Assembly (NCBI GenBank): GCA_030040175.1 | Contig: JASHUF010000181.1 | Location: 1-5,499 of the forward strand | Source of the DNA: Acidobacteriaceae bacterium | GTDB lineage: Bacteria > Acidobacteriota > Terriglobia > Terriglobales > Acidobacteriaceae | Reading direction: 5' to 3' | Length of the DNA stretch: 5,499 nt | In this document: positions 1 through 5,499 of the stretch, in pieces | Position numbering within the stretch: the stretch's first letter is position 1 | Layout of the letters: every line of letters starts with the position of its first letter | Program-made: the position numbers and the translations under genes | Notes under the pieces: generated by a model | The model's input: only the letters and a program-made list of their open reading frames with translations | Told to the model about the DNA's origin: nothing | Database searches by the model: none

Positions 1-2818
1 ACTGGTAGAGCTCGCTCAGACCGTGGCGATCGGCGCGGTTGATGAAGATGGTGTTGGCGAGCGGGATGTCGAGGCCGTTCTCGATGATGGTGGTGGCCAC
101 CAGCACGTCGAACTCGTGGTGCATGAAGGCGAGCATCACTTTTTCGAGCTCGCTTTCGCTCATCTGCCCGTGCCCCACGGCCACACGCGCGGCGGGCACC
201 AGTTCCTGAATGCGCGAAGCGATCTCATAGATCGACTCGACGCGATTATGCACGAAATAGACCTGGCCGCCGCGCTCGAGCTCCACTTCGATGGCGGAGC
301 GGACGATCTTCTCGTCGTACTTGGCCACCACGGTCTGGATGGCCATGCGATCCTTGGGCGGGGTTTCGATGACGCTCATGTCGCGCAGGCCCACGAGCGA
401 CATGTGCAGCGTGCGCGGAATGGGCGTGGCGCTCATGGCCAGCACGTCGATCTGCTTGCGCATCTGCTTGAGCCGTTCTTTGTGGCGCACGCCGAAGCGC
501 TGCTCCTCGTCCACAATGAGCAGGCCGAGGTCCTGGAATTGAATGTCCTTCGAGAGCAGCCGGTGCGTGCCGATCAGGATATCCACCTTGCCGGTCTCGA
601 CGCGCTCCACGATGTCTTTTTGCTCTTTTGCCGTGCGGAAGCGCGAGATCATCTCCACGTGGATGGGAAATTGCGCAAAGCGGCGCTTGAAGGTTTCAAA
701 GTGCTGAAAGCTGAGCACCGTGGTGGGCGTGAGCACGGCCACCTGCTTCGAGTCCTGCACGGCTTTGAAGGCCGCGCGCATGGCCACTTCGGTTTTGCCG
801 TAGCCTACGTCGCCGCAGAGCAGGCGATCCATGGGCGTGGGCGCTTCCATGTCGTCCTTGATGGCGCGAATCGCGGTCGCCTGGTCGTCGGTCTCGTTGT
901 AATCGAAGGCGTCTTCGAACTCGCGCTGGAACTCGTTGTCCGGCGAAAACGCGGTTCCCTCCACCGTGTGGCGCTCGGCATAGAGCTTCAGCAGCTCCGC
1001 GGCCATGTCTTGCATGGCCTTGCGCACGCGCGCCTTCGTGCGGGTCCACTGCTGTGAGCCCAGCCGGTTGAGCACCGGCGCGGGTCCGGTGTCTGTGGAG
1101 CGGTATTTCTGGATCAGATCGAGGCGCGTGAGGGGAACGTAGAGCTTGGCCGCTTCAGCGAATTCGAGAATCATGAACTCGACGGAAAGGCCGTCCTGCA
1201 CAATCTCCTTGAGTCCCTGGTACTGGGCGATGCCGTGCTCCACGTGAACCACGTAATCGCCGATGGCCAGATCGCGAAAATCGGAGACGAAGGCCGCGGT
1301 CTTGGAGCGCTTGGGCTCGGGCCGCGCGGCTACATCGGCCTCGTCGCTCAAGTCGTTGGCGCCGAAGACGACGAGATTCGCGTCGGCGAAGCTCACGCCC
1401 GCCGCAATTTGCGTGCGCACAATCACGGGGACGCGCAGGTCGCCGGCCATGTAGCTGGCTTCTTCGAGAATGGTTTCTCCGCCATGATGGATGCGGCTCC
1501 CCAGGCGGTAAGGGATTTGATACTCGCGCATCACCGTGGCCAGCCGCTCCACGTCGCCCTGGTTGGCGGCGGCGAGCACGATGCGCGACTCCGACTGCAT
1601 CAGGTTCTTCAGCTGCTCGGTGAGTGCGGGGATGGATCCGTGAAAGCGCAGCGTGGGCCGCGTGTTCAGCTCGATTTCGCCCAGCGTGTGGTCATCTTCG
1701 AGCAGATCGACGGCGCCGAGCTGATCGAGATCGAGGCCGGGGTGCGCGCGAAGCGAGGCGGAAAGCACCTCGGGGCGCAGGTAAATGTCTTCAGGGCGAA
1801 TGAGCGAGCCGATGCCGGAGCGCTCGTGGCGCTGTTCCACCTTGCTCCACCAGCGCTCGATCTGGTTGCGCACCATGGCCGGCTCGTCGACGAAGACGGC
1901 GCAGCGCGGCATGAGCGAGAGCAGGGATTTTTCCGCGCCGGCAACCGCGGCGAAAAACTCCCAGCCGGGAAACACGCTCACGCCGCCGGCCGCAGCCGCC
2001 TCCGCCGCCATCTCTTCGTCTTCCATCTCCACATTAATTGCCGCGCGTTGCCGGCTGAGCCGCGCGTTGACCGCGGCCAGCAAATGCTCCGTGACCGGGG
2101 TTTCCGTGAGCGGAAGCAGCTCGGTTTCATCCAGTCCGCTCTGCGAGCGCTGCGTTTCCGGATCGAACTTGCGGATGGTCTCGATCTCGTCGCCGAAGAA
2201 CTCGATGCGCACGGGACGGTCGGACTCGGGCGAGTAGACGTCGAGGATGCCGCCGCGGCGGGTGAACTGCCCCGGCATCTCCACCAGATCCATCGGCGCG
2301 TAGCCCACGCTGGCCAGGTGCGCGGTGAGCGTTTCCAGATCGAGCTCTTCGCCGCGGCGCAAAGTCACGGCCAGGCCGGAGTAGTATTCGCGCTCGAAAA
2401 GTTTGAGCGCGGCCGACTCGACCGGCGCGATGAGAAGATCGACGGCGCCGGTCGCGAGCTTCCACAGTGCCGAGGCGCGCTGCTCCTGCACGTCAGGATG
2501 CGGCGAGAGATTCTCGAAGGGAAGAACGTCGTGCGCCGGAAGCCGCGCCACGCGCGCGGGATCGATGGCGCCGGTGAGCTCGCAGCCGGCCTTGAGCAGG
2601 GCTTCGAGCGTCTCCGCGGCCTTGTTGTCGGCCACGATCGCAACCACCGGCTGCCGCGCGGCGCGGGCCATGAGCGGGATGTACAAAGCGCGGGCCGTGG
2701 CCGTCAACCCGGACACACGCCGCCGCCCCGTACCCAGGCTCAGGTGCCTCTGCACGCGCTCAAAGCCCGAAGAATGCTCCAGCTCCGCGAAGATTTCGCG
2801 GACGAACGGGAGAATCAT
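1..2818 (-). CDS. mfd: Transcription-repair coupling factor Mfd (C-terminus off the left edge)
   Basis: Mfd is a cytoplasmic ATP-dependent DNA translocase that binds stalled RNA polymerase, pushes it off the template and recruits UvrA for nucleotide excision repair. The frame is open from the ATG at 2818 to the window edge, giving 939 residues. Domains in order: a UvrB-like N-terminal module (conserved block at about 170-215 with [11 protein letters not shown] and [13 protein letters not shown]); an RNA polymerase-interacting domain opening at G520 ([16 protein letters not shown]); and a RecG-like helicase core. The core shows Walker [10 protein letters not shown] at 669-677 (K675), GTHRLL at 750-755, Walker B DEEQ at 770-773, SATPIPRT from 796 and [11 protein letters not shown] at 909-919. 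The window ends just before the expected QLRGRVGRS motif, so motif VI and the C-terminal regulatory domain lie outside; roughly 240 residues are missing compared with E. coli Mfd (1148). An in-frame TGA at 2827-2825, separated from the ATG only by ACA and GAG, makes this start nearly certain. No Shine-Dalgarno is present. There is no frameshift. Confidence 0.98.
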   Translation of the reverse strand, partial: MILPFVREIFAELEHSSGFERVQRHLSLGTGRRRVSGLTATARALYIPLMARAARQPVVAIVADNKAAETLEALLKAGCELTGAIDPARVARLPAHDVLPFENLSPHPDVQEQRASALWKLATGAVDLLIAPVESAALKLFEREYYSGLAVTLRRGEELDLETLTAHLASVGYAPMDLVEMPGQFTRRGGILDVYSPESDRPVRIEFFGDEIETIRKFDPETQRSQSGLDETELLPLTETPVTEHLLAAVNARLSRQRAAINVEMEDEEMAAEAAAAGGVSVFPGWEFFAAVAGAEKSLLSLMPRCAVFVDEPAMVRNQIERWWSKVEQRHERSGIGSLIRPEDIYLRPEVLSASLRAHPGLDLDQLGAVDLLEDDHTLGEIELNTRPTLRFHGSIPALTEQLKNLMQSESRIVLAAANQGDVERLATVMREYQIPYRLGSRIHHGGETILEEASYMAGDLRVPVIVRTQIAAGVSFADANLVVFGANDLSDEADVAARPEPKRSKTAAFVSDFRDLAIGDYVVHVEHGIAQYQGLKEIVQDGLSVEFMILEFAEAAKLYVPLTRLDLIQKYRSTDTGPAPVLNRLGSQQWTRTKARVRKAMQDMAAELLKLYAERHTVEGTAFSPDNEFQREFEDAFDYNETDDQATAIRAIKDDMEAPTPMDRLLCGDVGYGKTEVAMRAAFKAVQDSKQVAVLTPTTVLSFQHFETFKRRFAQFPIHVEMISRFRTAKEQKDIVERVETGKVDILIGTHRLLSKDIQFQDLGLLIVDEEQRFGVRHKERLKQMRKQIDVLAMSATPIPRTLHMSLVGLRDMSVIETPPKDRMAIQTVVAKYDEKIVRSAIEVELERGGQVYFVHNRVESIYEIASRIQELVPAARVAVGHGQMSESELEKVMLAFMHHEFDVLVATTIIENGLDIPLANTIFINRADRHGLSELYQ

Positions 2819-2826
2819 CTCTGTTC

Positions 2827-2835
2827 AGTTTAGCA
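2827..2835 (-). promoter_or_regulatory. Candidate extended -10 element for mfd, possibly leaderless
   Basis: Read on the minus strand this is TGC followed by TAAACT, an extended -10 pattern (TG, one base, hexamer). The hexamer ends eight bases before the mfd ATG. A start about seven bases further on would fall within one to three bases of the ATG, giving a leaderless or nearly leaderless mRNA. There is no purine-rich Shine-Dalgarno between the hexamer and the ATG. No good -35 is visible at 16-18 bases; the best is TCGTTG at 2855-2850. This is an inference from pattern only. Confidence 0.35.
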
Positions 2836-2868
2836 GCAGGGCGGCGCGGCAACGAACGGGGCAGCGCG

Positions 2869-2888
2869 CGGGTGCGCACCCGTTTTTT
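2869..2888 (+). terminator. Perfect 14-base palindrome followed by six T (terminator-like or operator)
   Basis: Positions 2869-2882 read CGGGTGCGCACCCG, which equals its own reverse complement, and are followed directly by TTTTTT at 2883-2888. As plus-strand RNA this can fold into a five-base CGGGU/ACCCG stem with a GCGC loop, a G-U pair below it, and a U tract, which is the form of a short intrinsic terminator. No plus-strand gene lies to its left, only the antisense of mfd, so as a terminator it would stop antisense or read-through transcription before the small plus-strand gene. A perfect dyad about 50 bases upstream of the mfd start could equally be a binding site for a dimeric regulator. 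Confidence 0.35.
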
Positions 2889-2934
2889 GTCACCAATTGA
2901 CGCACTGCACATGAGCGCAAAGGTGCGGGAAGAA

Positions 2935-2940
2935 TACACT
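2935..2940 (+). promoter_or_regulatory. Possible -10 hexamer for the small plus-strand gene
   Basis: TACACT lies 21 bases before the ATG at 2962 and would place a transcription start near 2947, leaving a leader of about 15 bases. No acceptable -35 sits at normal spacing; TTGACG at 2897-2902 is a good hexamer but 32 bases away. The support is weak. Confidence 0.18.
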
Positions 2941-2961
2941 GATAGTTGAAACGAGTGCGCG

Positions 2962-3108
2962 ATGCCTGAATTCTTTTATCAGCCGACTGTCTACCATGCC
3001 CTTCACTGGCAGTTCATCCATGAAGTGCTGCACTTCCTGAGCGGTTTCCTGGGCGCCTTTCTGGGGTGCTGGGCGTTTTCGATCTTCTTCAGGCGCAAAG
3101 ACAAGTGA
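2962..3108 (+). CDS. Hypothetical 48-residue single-span membrane protein
   Basis: I do not recognise this gene. The ATG at 2962 is the first possible start after an in-frame TGA at 2947-2949, and the frame ends at TGA 3106-3108. The product is 48 residues. An N-terminal section rich in aromatics and histidine (H12, H15, W16, H20, H24) leads into a hydrophobic stretch at about residues 22-43 containing small residues (GFLGAFLGCWAF, 28-39), then the basic tail RRKDK at 44-48. This is the pattern of a single transmembrane helix with a positive cytoplasmic C-terminus (N-out, C-in by the positive-inside rule). About three quarters of codons end in G or C, in line with coding sequence in a GC-rich genome, and the gene fills an otherwise empty gap. 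It diverges from mfd and converges on the peptidase. No clear ribosome binding site is visible. It could be chance, but hydrophobicity and the charged end argue against that. Confidence 0.55.
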   Translation: MPEFFYQPTVYHALHWQFIHEVLHFLSGFLGAFLGCWAFSIFFRRKDK

Positions 3109-3168
3109 GCGCAGGCGCAGCGCCGGCCGAAGATCGAAGCAGTTGCGCGCAAACGCGCGCCGGCTCAC
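3105..3168. terminator. GC-rich inverted repeats between converging genes, candidate bidirectional terminator
   Basis: GTGAGC at 3105-3110 and GCTCAC at 3163-3168 are complementary arms. Inside them, GCCGGC at 3122-3127 and 3159-3164 can also pair, and the centre has GCGCGC at 3145-3150 and 3155-3160 around an AAAC loop, so a strong hairpin is possible on either strand. No U tract follows on either side, so if it ends transcription it would do so without the classical tail or by blocking read-through. It overlaps both stop codons. The pairing is visible in the sequence; the termination role is inferred from the tail-to-tail position. Confidence 0.4.
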
Positions 3169-4643
3169 TCGTCGCCCAGCGCCTTCGCAAACGAATAAAA
3201 AAAATCGAGCGATTTCCAATAGGAATCGATGGCCAGGCGCTCGTCCTTGCCGTGGGCGCGCACATCGTCGCGCTCCAGCGCGACGGCTGAGTAGCCGTAG
3301 CAGGGAATGCCGGCCTGCGCAAAGTAAATGGAGTCGCTGGCCCCGTTTTCCATCACCGGCGTGACGGGAACACCGGGCCAGATCGCGTCCGTAATACGCG
3401 CGAGCGGATCGAACACCTGCGCGATGGGCGGCGGGGGAACGATCGCCTTGCGCTCGGGCGCCGTATCGAAGACGTCGCCGGCGTCGGATACGTATTTCAC
3501 GGTGAGCTTGGGGTCGGCGAAAAGCTGGATCAGCTGCTGGCGGATCGACTCCGGCGAGTGACCGGGAAAGATGCGGCAGTTGACGAGGGCCTGCGCCGTC
3601 TGCGGCAGGGCGTTATTGGCATGACCCGCATTGAGCCGCGTGGCCACGCAGGTAGTGCGGAAGTTCGAGTTGTAGCTGGGATCCTCGCTGAGACGCGCGG
3701 CGGCTCCCATGTCCGGCGGTTGCGCGAGGATGGCGAGCATGTCCGCGGCCGTCTCGCCCTGTTCCCGCGCGGCCAGATTCTTGAAGTAGACGCGTGTCAC
3801 GTCGTTCAGCTCGAAGGGAAAACGGTACGCGGCGAGCTTCGAGAGCGCGGCCATGAGCTCGTAGATGGCGTTGTCCGGCCGCGGCACAGAGCTGTGCCCG
3901 CCGCGATTCGTGGCCGTGATCTGAAAGTCGGAGTAGACCTTCTCCGTGGCCTCGACCGCGGCAATCACGGGCCGGCCGTTGTCGAGATCCACGCCGCCCG
4001 CGTCCGGATTGATGACGTAGGCGGCGTCGACAAGATCGCGGTGATTGTTGACCAGCCACGAGGCGCCGTTGAAATGGCCGCCCTCCTCATCGGCGGTGAG
4101 GGCGAGAATCAGATCGCGCTTCGCCTGGTAGCCCTCGCGGTGCAGACGCAGAAACGTGGCCACCAGCGCGGCATCGGAGTCCTTCATGTCCTGCGTGCCG
4201 CGGCCGTAGTAGTAGCCGTCCTTCTCGACGAATTGAAACGGATCCGTGCTCCAGTCGGAGCGCAGCGCCTGCACCACGTCCATGTGGCAGAGAAAAAGGA
4301 CCGGTTTTTCATCGGGCGTGCCCGCGGCGCGGTAGCGGACGACGAGATTCATTTTGCGCGGATGGGCGCCAACGAGATGCACGTCTTCGGCGGGAAAGCC
4401 GGCATCGAGGAAACGCCTCTCCATGGCCGCGGTGGCCGTGGTTACGTTGCCCTGCGGCGTGTCTGTGGTGTTGATCTCGATGAGCTGCTTGAAAATCGCG
4501 CGTGCCTCGGAGCGGTCGGATTCCGATGCATGCGGCAGCGGAGCCTGCGCGGACGCGCTCGGCCAGGAACAAAATACCAGAGCGGCAAGAGAAGCGGCGA
4601 AGGCAAGAAGTCCAGCGAACCAAAATGCGGCAAATCGGCGCAT
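3165..4643 (-). CDS. Exported M20-family zinc metallopeptidase
   Basis: This is a complete 492-residue dinuclear-zinc exopeptidase or amidohydrolase of the M20 (M20/M25/M40) family. Such enzymes remove residues from peptides or N-acyl amino acids; the exact substrate cannot be read from sequence. Residues 1-34 form a Sec signal peptide: MRR, a hydrophobic core, and a likely signal peptidase I site near SAQA at 31-34. C25 is not in a proper lipobox. Metal and catalytic residues are in place: H120 and D122 in CHMDVV, bridging D152 in GRGTQDMKD, catalytic E186 with ligand E187 in TADEEGG, D214 in INPDAGG, and H464 in RAHGKDER. The inserted dimerisation domain begins near 237 with RGGHSSVPRPDNAI (248-260) and includes NAGHANNALPQ (338-348). 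The end (GASDSIYFAQAGIPCYGY) resembles PM20D1 and carboxypeptidase-S-like members. An in-frame TAG at 4655-4653 leaves the ATG at 4643 as the first start. No Shine-Dalgarno is seen. Confidence 0.95.
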   Translation of the reverse strand: MRRFAAFWFAGLLAFAASLAALVFCSWPSASAQAPLPHASESDRSEARAIFKQLIEINTTDTPQGNVTTATAAMERRFLDAGFPAEDVHLVGAHPRKMNLVVRYRAAGTPDEKPVLFLCHMDVVQALRSDWSTDPFQFVEKDGYYYGRGTQDMKDSDAALVATFLRLHREGYQAKRDLILALTADEEGGHFNGASWLVNNHRDLVDAAYVINPDAGGVDLDNGRPVIAAVEATEKVYSDFQITATNRGGHSSVPRPDNAIYELMAALSKLAAYRFPFELNDVTRVYFKNLAAREQGETAADMLAILAQPPDMGAAARLSEDPSYNSNFRTTCVATRLNAGHANNALPQTAQALVNCRIFPGHSPESIRQQLIQLFADPKLTVKYVSDAGDVFDTAPERKAIVPPPPIAQVFDPLARITDAIWPGVPVTPVMENGASDSIYFAQAGIPCYGYSAVALERDDVRAHGKDERLAIDSYWKSLDFFYSFAKALGDE

Positions 4644-4649
4644 GAGCGC

Positions 4650-4655
4650 ATTCTA
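4650..4655 (-). promoter_or_regulatory. Candidate -10 element for the M20 peptidase, possibly leaderless
   Basis: On the minus strand these bases read TAGAAT, one mismatch from TATAAT, ending six bases before the ATG at 4643. A start at normal distance would fall at or next to the ATG, and no Shine-Dalgarno exists in between. The TAG also serves as the upstream in-frame stop. No convincing -35 is found 16-18 bases further up. The arrangement is the same as at mfd. Confidence 0.35.
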
Positions 4656-4977
4656 CGCCGTCTTCGTTGCAGGCCGGCCAGGAGGAATCGATGCGGACGG
4701 CCGGGCAGAACGAAGTGTTGCCCCTCCGTCCACGATTCGATTTCGCTGCTTCCGGTTTTCCACGATAGCGCGGCGCGGGCAGGCTAACGCATTTTCAGAG
4801 TAGCTGTATCCCGAAGACGGAAGGCAGAGTCGACGCGACCAACAGGGAGCGGCGACCTTACGAGGAAATGAAAAGGACACAGTAACTCAGAAAATGCCGT
4901 TGTGCGCGCCTGGGCGCGATTCGGGACGCCAGCCAGCCCCCGCCTCAAGTTCACAGCGCAAAATGAAAGGAGCAACC

Positions 4978-5039
4978 GCAGATCCTTCGACTTCGTTTGC
5001 CGCGAGGCATGCGGCAAACTCCGCTCAGGAGGACAGGGC
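4978..5039. repeat. REP-like intergenic palindromic element
   Basis: The core is a perfect nine-base stem, GTTTGCCGC at 4995-5003 and GCGGCAAAC at 5011-5019, around the seven-base loop GAGGCAT. Outside it, ATCCTTCGACTTCG on the left and CTCCGCTCAGGAGGACA on the right flank the stem, with TCCT at 4983-4986 able to pair with AGGA at 5027-5030. The flanks resemble the CCTTCGACT...GCTCAGGATGACA repeats that I recall as dispersed intergenic elements in Acidobacteriota and some other GC-rich phyla; that likeness is from memory. Only one copy is in this window, so repetition cannot be shown here. It sits 34 bases past the stop of the right-edge gene and could also stabilise or end that transcript, although no U tract follows. 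Confidence 0.55.
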
Positions 5040-5072
5040 ATTTGCTCAGCCACAGAATTCTGAGAAACGGCG

Positions 5073-5498
5073 CTAGCGCGCGGGCCGCAGAGACGCGTCC
5101 ACCACTGCTTTCAGCACGCCGCAATTCTCAAAGAAGCGCACGAGATCGGCGGAGAGCGGCGGACTCGCGGGCTCTTCCGACGGGGAACGCGGCCGCACGA
5201 ACCCCGCCGGACGGCTTTGCGCCATGCGCATGGCGCCTCCACCCTGCGCGTCGAGGACGAGCGAAGTGAGCTTGCGCGCCAGGGTGAGCGGAAAGCTCTC
5301 CGAGACGAAGACCAGCTTGCCGCGCGTGGTGATCACCACCGGCCCTTCGTTGGTGGAGTAGACCTGCTCCGTGTCGCCGCTGTCGTCAGGAGCGGCGTCG
5401 TCGGAGGCCGAGTCCTTGTGGACGGCGGAATACTTGCGGCCGAGGCTGTTCGAATAGAGCTTGGCGAAGGCCTCGGCGGAGGCTTCGTTCCGCCACGC
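5073..5498 (-). CDS. Hypothetical protein, C-terminal 141 residues (N-terminus off the right edge)
   Basis: I do not recognise this protein. The frame is open from the right edge to TAG at 5075-5073. Features in order: an Ala-rich, likely helical stretch beginning AWRNEASAEAFAKLYSNS; an acidic, probably disordered linker (SASDDAAPDDSGDTEQ); a segment resembling two beta strands (VVITTRGKLVFVSESF) and a following helix (LARKLTSLVLDAQ); a Gly/Arg/Pro-rich linker (roughly from GGGAMRMA to EEPASPPL); and a short final helix (LVRFFENCGVLKAVVDASL). The order helix, strand pair, helix recalls the C-terminal parts of some secreted uncharacterised acidobacterial proteins, but this is a low-certainty impression. 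A GTG at 5339 could be called as a start, but the frame continues upstream without a stop and the coding character extends past it, so that would be an artefact of the window edge. No transmembrane segment is visible in this part. Confidence 0.8.
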   Translation of the reverse strand, partial: AWRNEASAEAFAKLYSNSLGRKYSAVHKDSASDDAAPDDSGDTEQVYSTNEGPVVITTRGKLVFVSESFPLTLARKLTSLVLDAQGGGAMRMAQSRPAGFVRPRSPSEEPASPPLSADLVRFFENCGVLKAVVDASLRPAR

Positions 5499-5499
5499 G

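Larger units (their letters stand above)
4644..5072. other. 429-base intergenic region without a credible gene
   Basis: This lies between the end of the right-edge gene and the start of the peptidase, both on the minus strand. Open frames of 60-90 codons exist on both strands, but their translations are low-complexity mixtures rich in Arg, Ser, Pro and Ala that run through the palindromic element, and none shows a domain, a membrane segment or a start signal. No tRNA-like cloverleaf or recognised riboswitch was found by eye. It holds the TAGAAT box near the peptidase start, an 8-base GGCCGGCC palindrome at about 4672-4679, and the REP-like element at 4978-5039. The gap argues that the peptidase has its own promoter and is not in an operon with the gene to the right. 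Confidence 0.7.

Noticed and set aside
23..1057. A 344-codon plus-strand open frame rich in His, Glu, Asp, Gly and Leu
   Set aside because: It is antisense to mfd. The minus strand here encodes the helicase core with intact Walker A, Walker B and later motifs; high GC at third positions removes stops from the antisense frame.
770..1261. Possible odd Walker B in Mfd: DEEQ where E. coli has DEEH
   Set aside because: DEEQ is common among Mfd and RecG-like helicases, including Bacillus subtilis Mfd, so this is not unusual.
1235..2833. A 532-codon plus-strand open frame
   Set aside because: It is antisense to the first half of mfd and has the composition of a GC-rich shadow frame, with no recognisable domain, and it runs past the mfd start.
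2819..2961. Search for an SOS (LexA) box in the mfd upstream region
   Set aside because: No CTG-N10-CAG or GAAC-N4-GTTC type dyad with a good match was found; CGAAC near 2854 lacks its partner half.
3558..4787. A 409-codon plus-strand open frame
   Set aside because: It is antisense to the M20 peptidase, whose minus-strand frame has a signal peptide and every catalytic residue.
4784..5053. Minus-strand 89-codon frame, and the plus-strand 60- and 90-codon frames overlapping the same area
   Set aside because: They run through the palindromic element, are of arbitrary composition, lack start signals and resemble no protein; such frames arise commonly from GC-rich intergenic repeats.
5053..5064. 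Palindrome CAGAATTCTG and the alternative CTCAG/CTGAG stem just after the right-edge gene's stop
   Set aside because: The stem is short and AT-rich at the centre, with no T tract on the minus strand, so it is not a convincing terminator.
1..5499. Mobile elements, CRISPR arrays, toxin-antitoxin or defence gene clusters
   Set aside because: No transposase motifs, regularly spaced repeats, integrase or defence domains were seen in any frame; the gene content is housekeeping repair, a peptidase and two hypotheticals.

Overview
The window is high-GC DNA with an ordinary chromosomal gene set. Three genes lie on the minus strand and one very small gene on the plus strand. No phage, transposase, CRISPR or other mobile signature is visible. 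The layout and the style of the intergenic palindrome suggest Acidobacteriota (Terriglobia-like), but this rests on recollection of similar sequence and not on a database match.

Layout from left to right: (1) positions 1-2818, minus strand: the first 939 codons of mfd, the transcription-repair coupling factor, with its C-terminus beyond the left edge. (2) Positions 2819-2961: a divergent intergenic region with a -10-like element directly before mfd and a 14-base perfect palindrome followed by six T. (3) Positions 2962-3108, plus strand: a 48-residue open frame for a histidine- and aromatic-rich single-span membrane protein. (4) Positions 3105-3168: GC-rich inverted repeats where the small gene and the next gene converge. 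(5) Positions 3165-4643, minus strand: a complete exported M20-family zinc peptidase of 492 residues with all metal and catalytic residues present. (6) Positions 4644-5072: 429 bases with no credible gene, holding a TAGAAT box just before the peptidase start and a REP-like palindromic element near 4978-5039. (7) Positions 5073-5498, minus strand: the last 141 residues of an unrecognised protein that enters from the right edge.

The genes do not form an obvious pathway. mfd is housekeeping DNA repair, the peptidase is probably a secreted or periplasmic scavenging enzyme, and the other two are unknown. The most coherent extra signal is in start-site architecture. Both complete or 5'-complete minus-strand genes (mfd and the peptidase) lack a Shine-Dalgarno sequence. 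Each instead has a TANNNT hexamer ending 6-8 bases before its ATG, which is the arrangement expected for leaderless transcripts. I found no convincing novel multi-gene system. The small membrane protein, the paired-stop-codon inverted repeat and the palindromic element are the items most worth checking.
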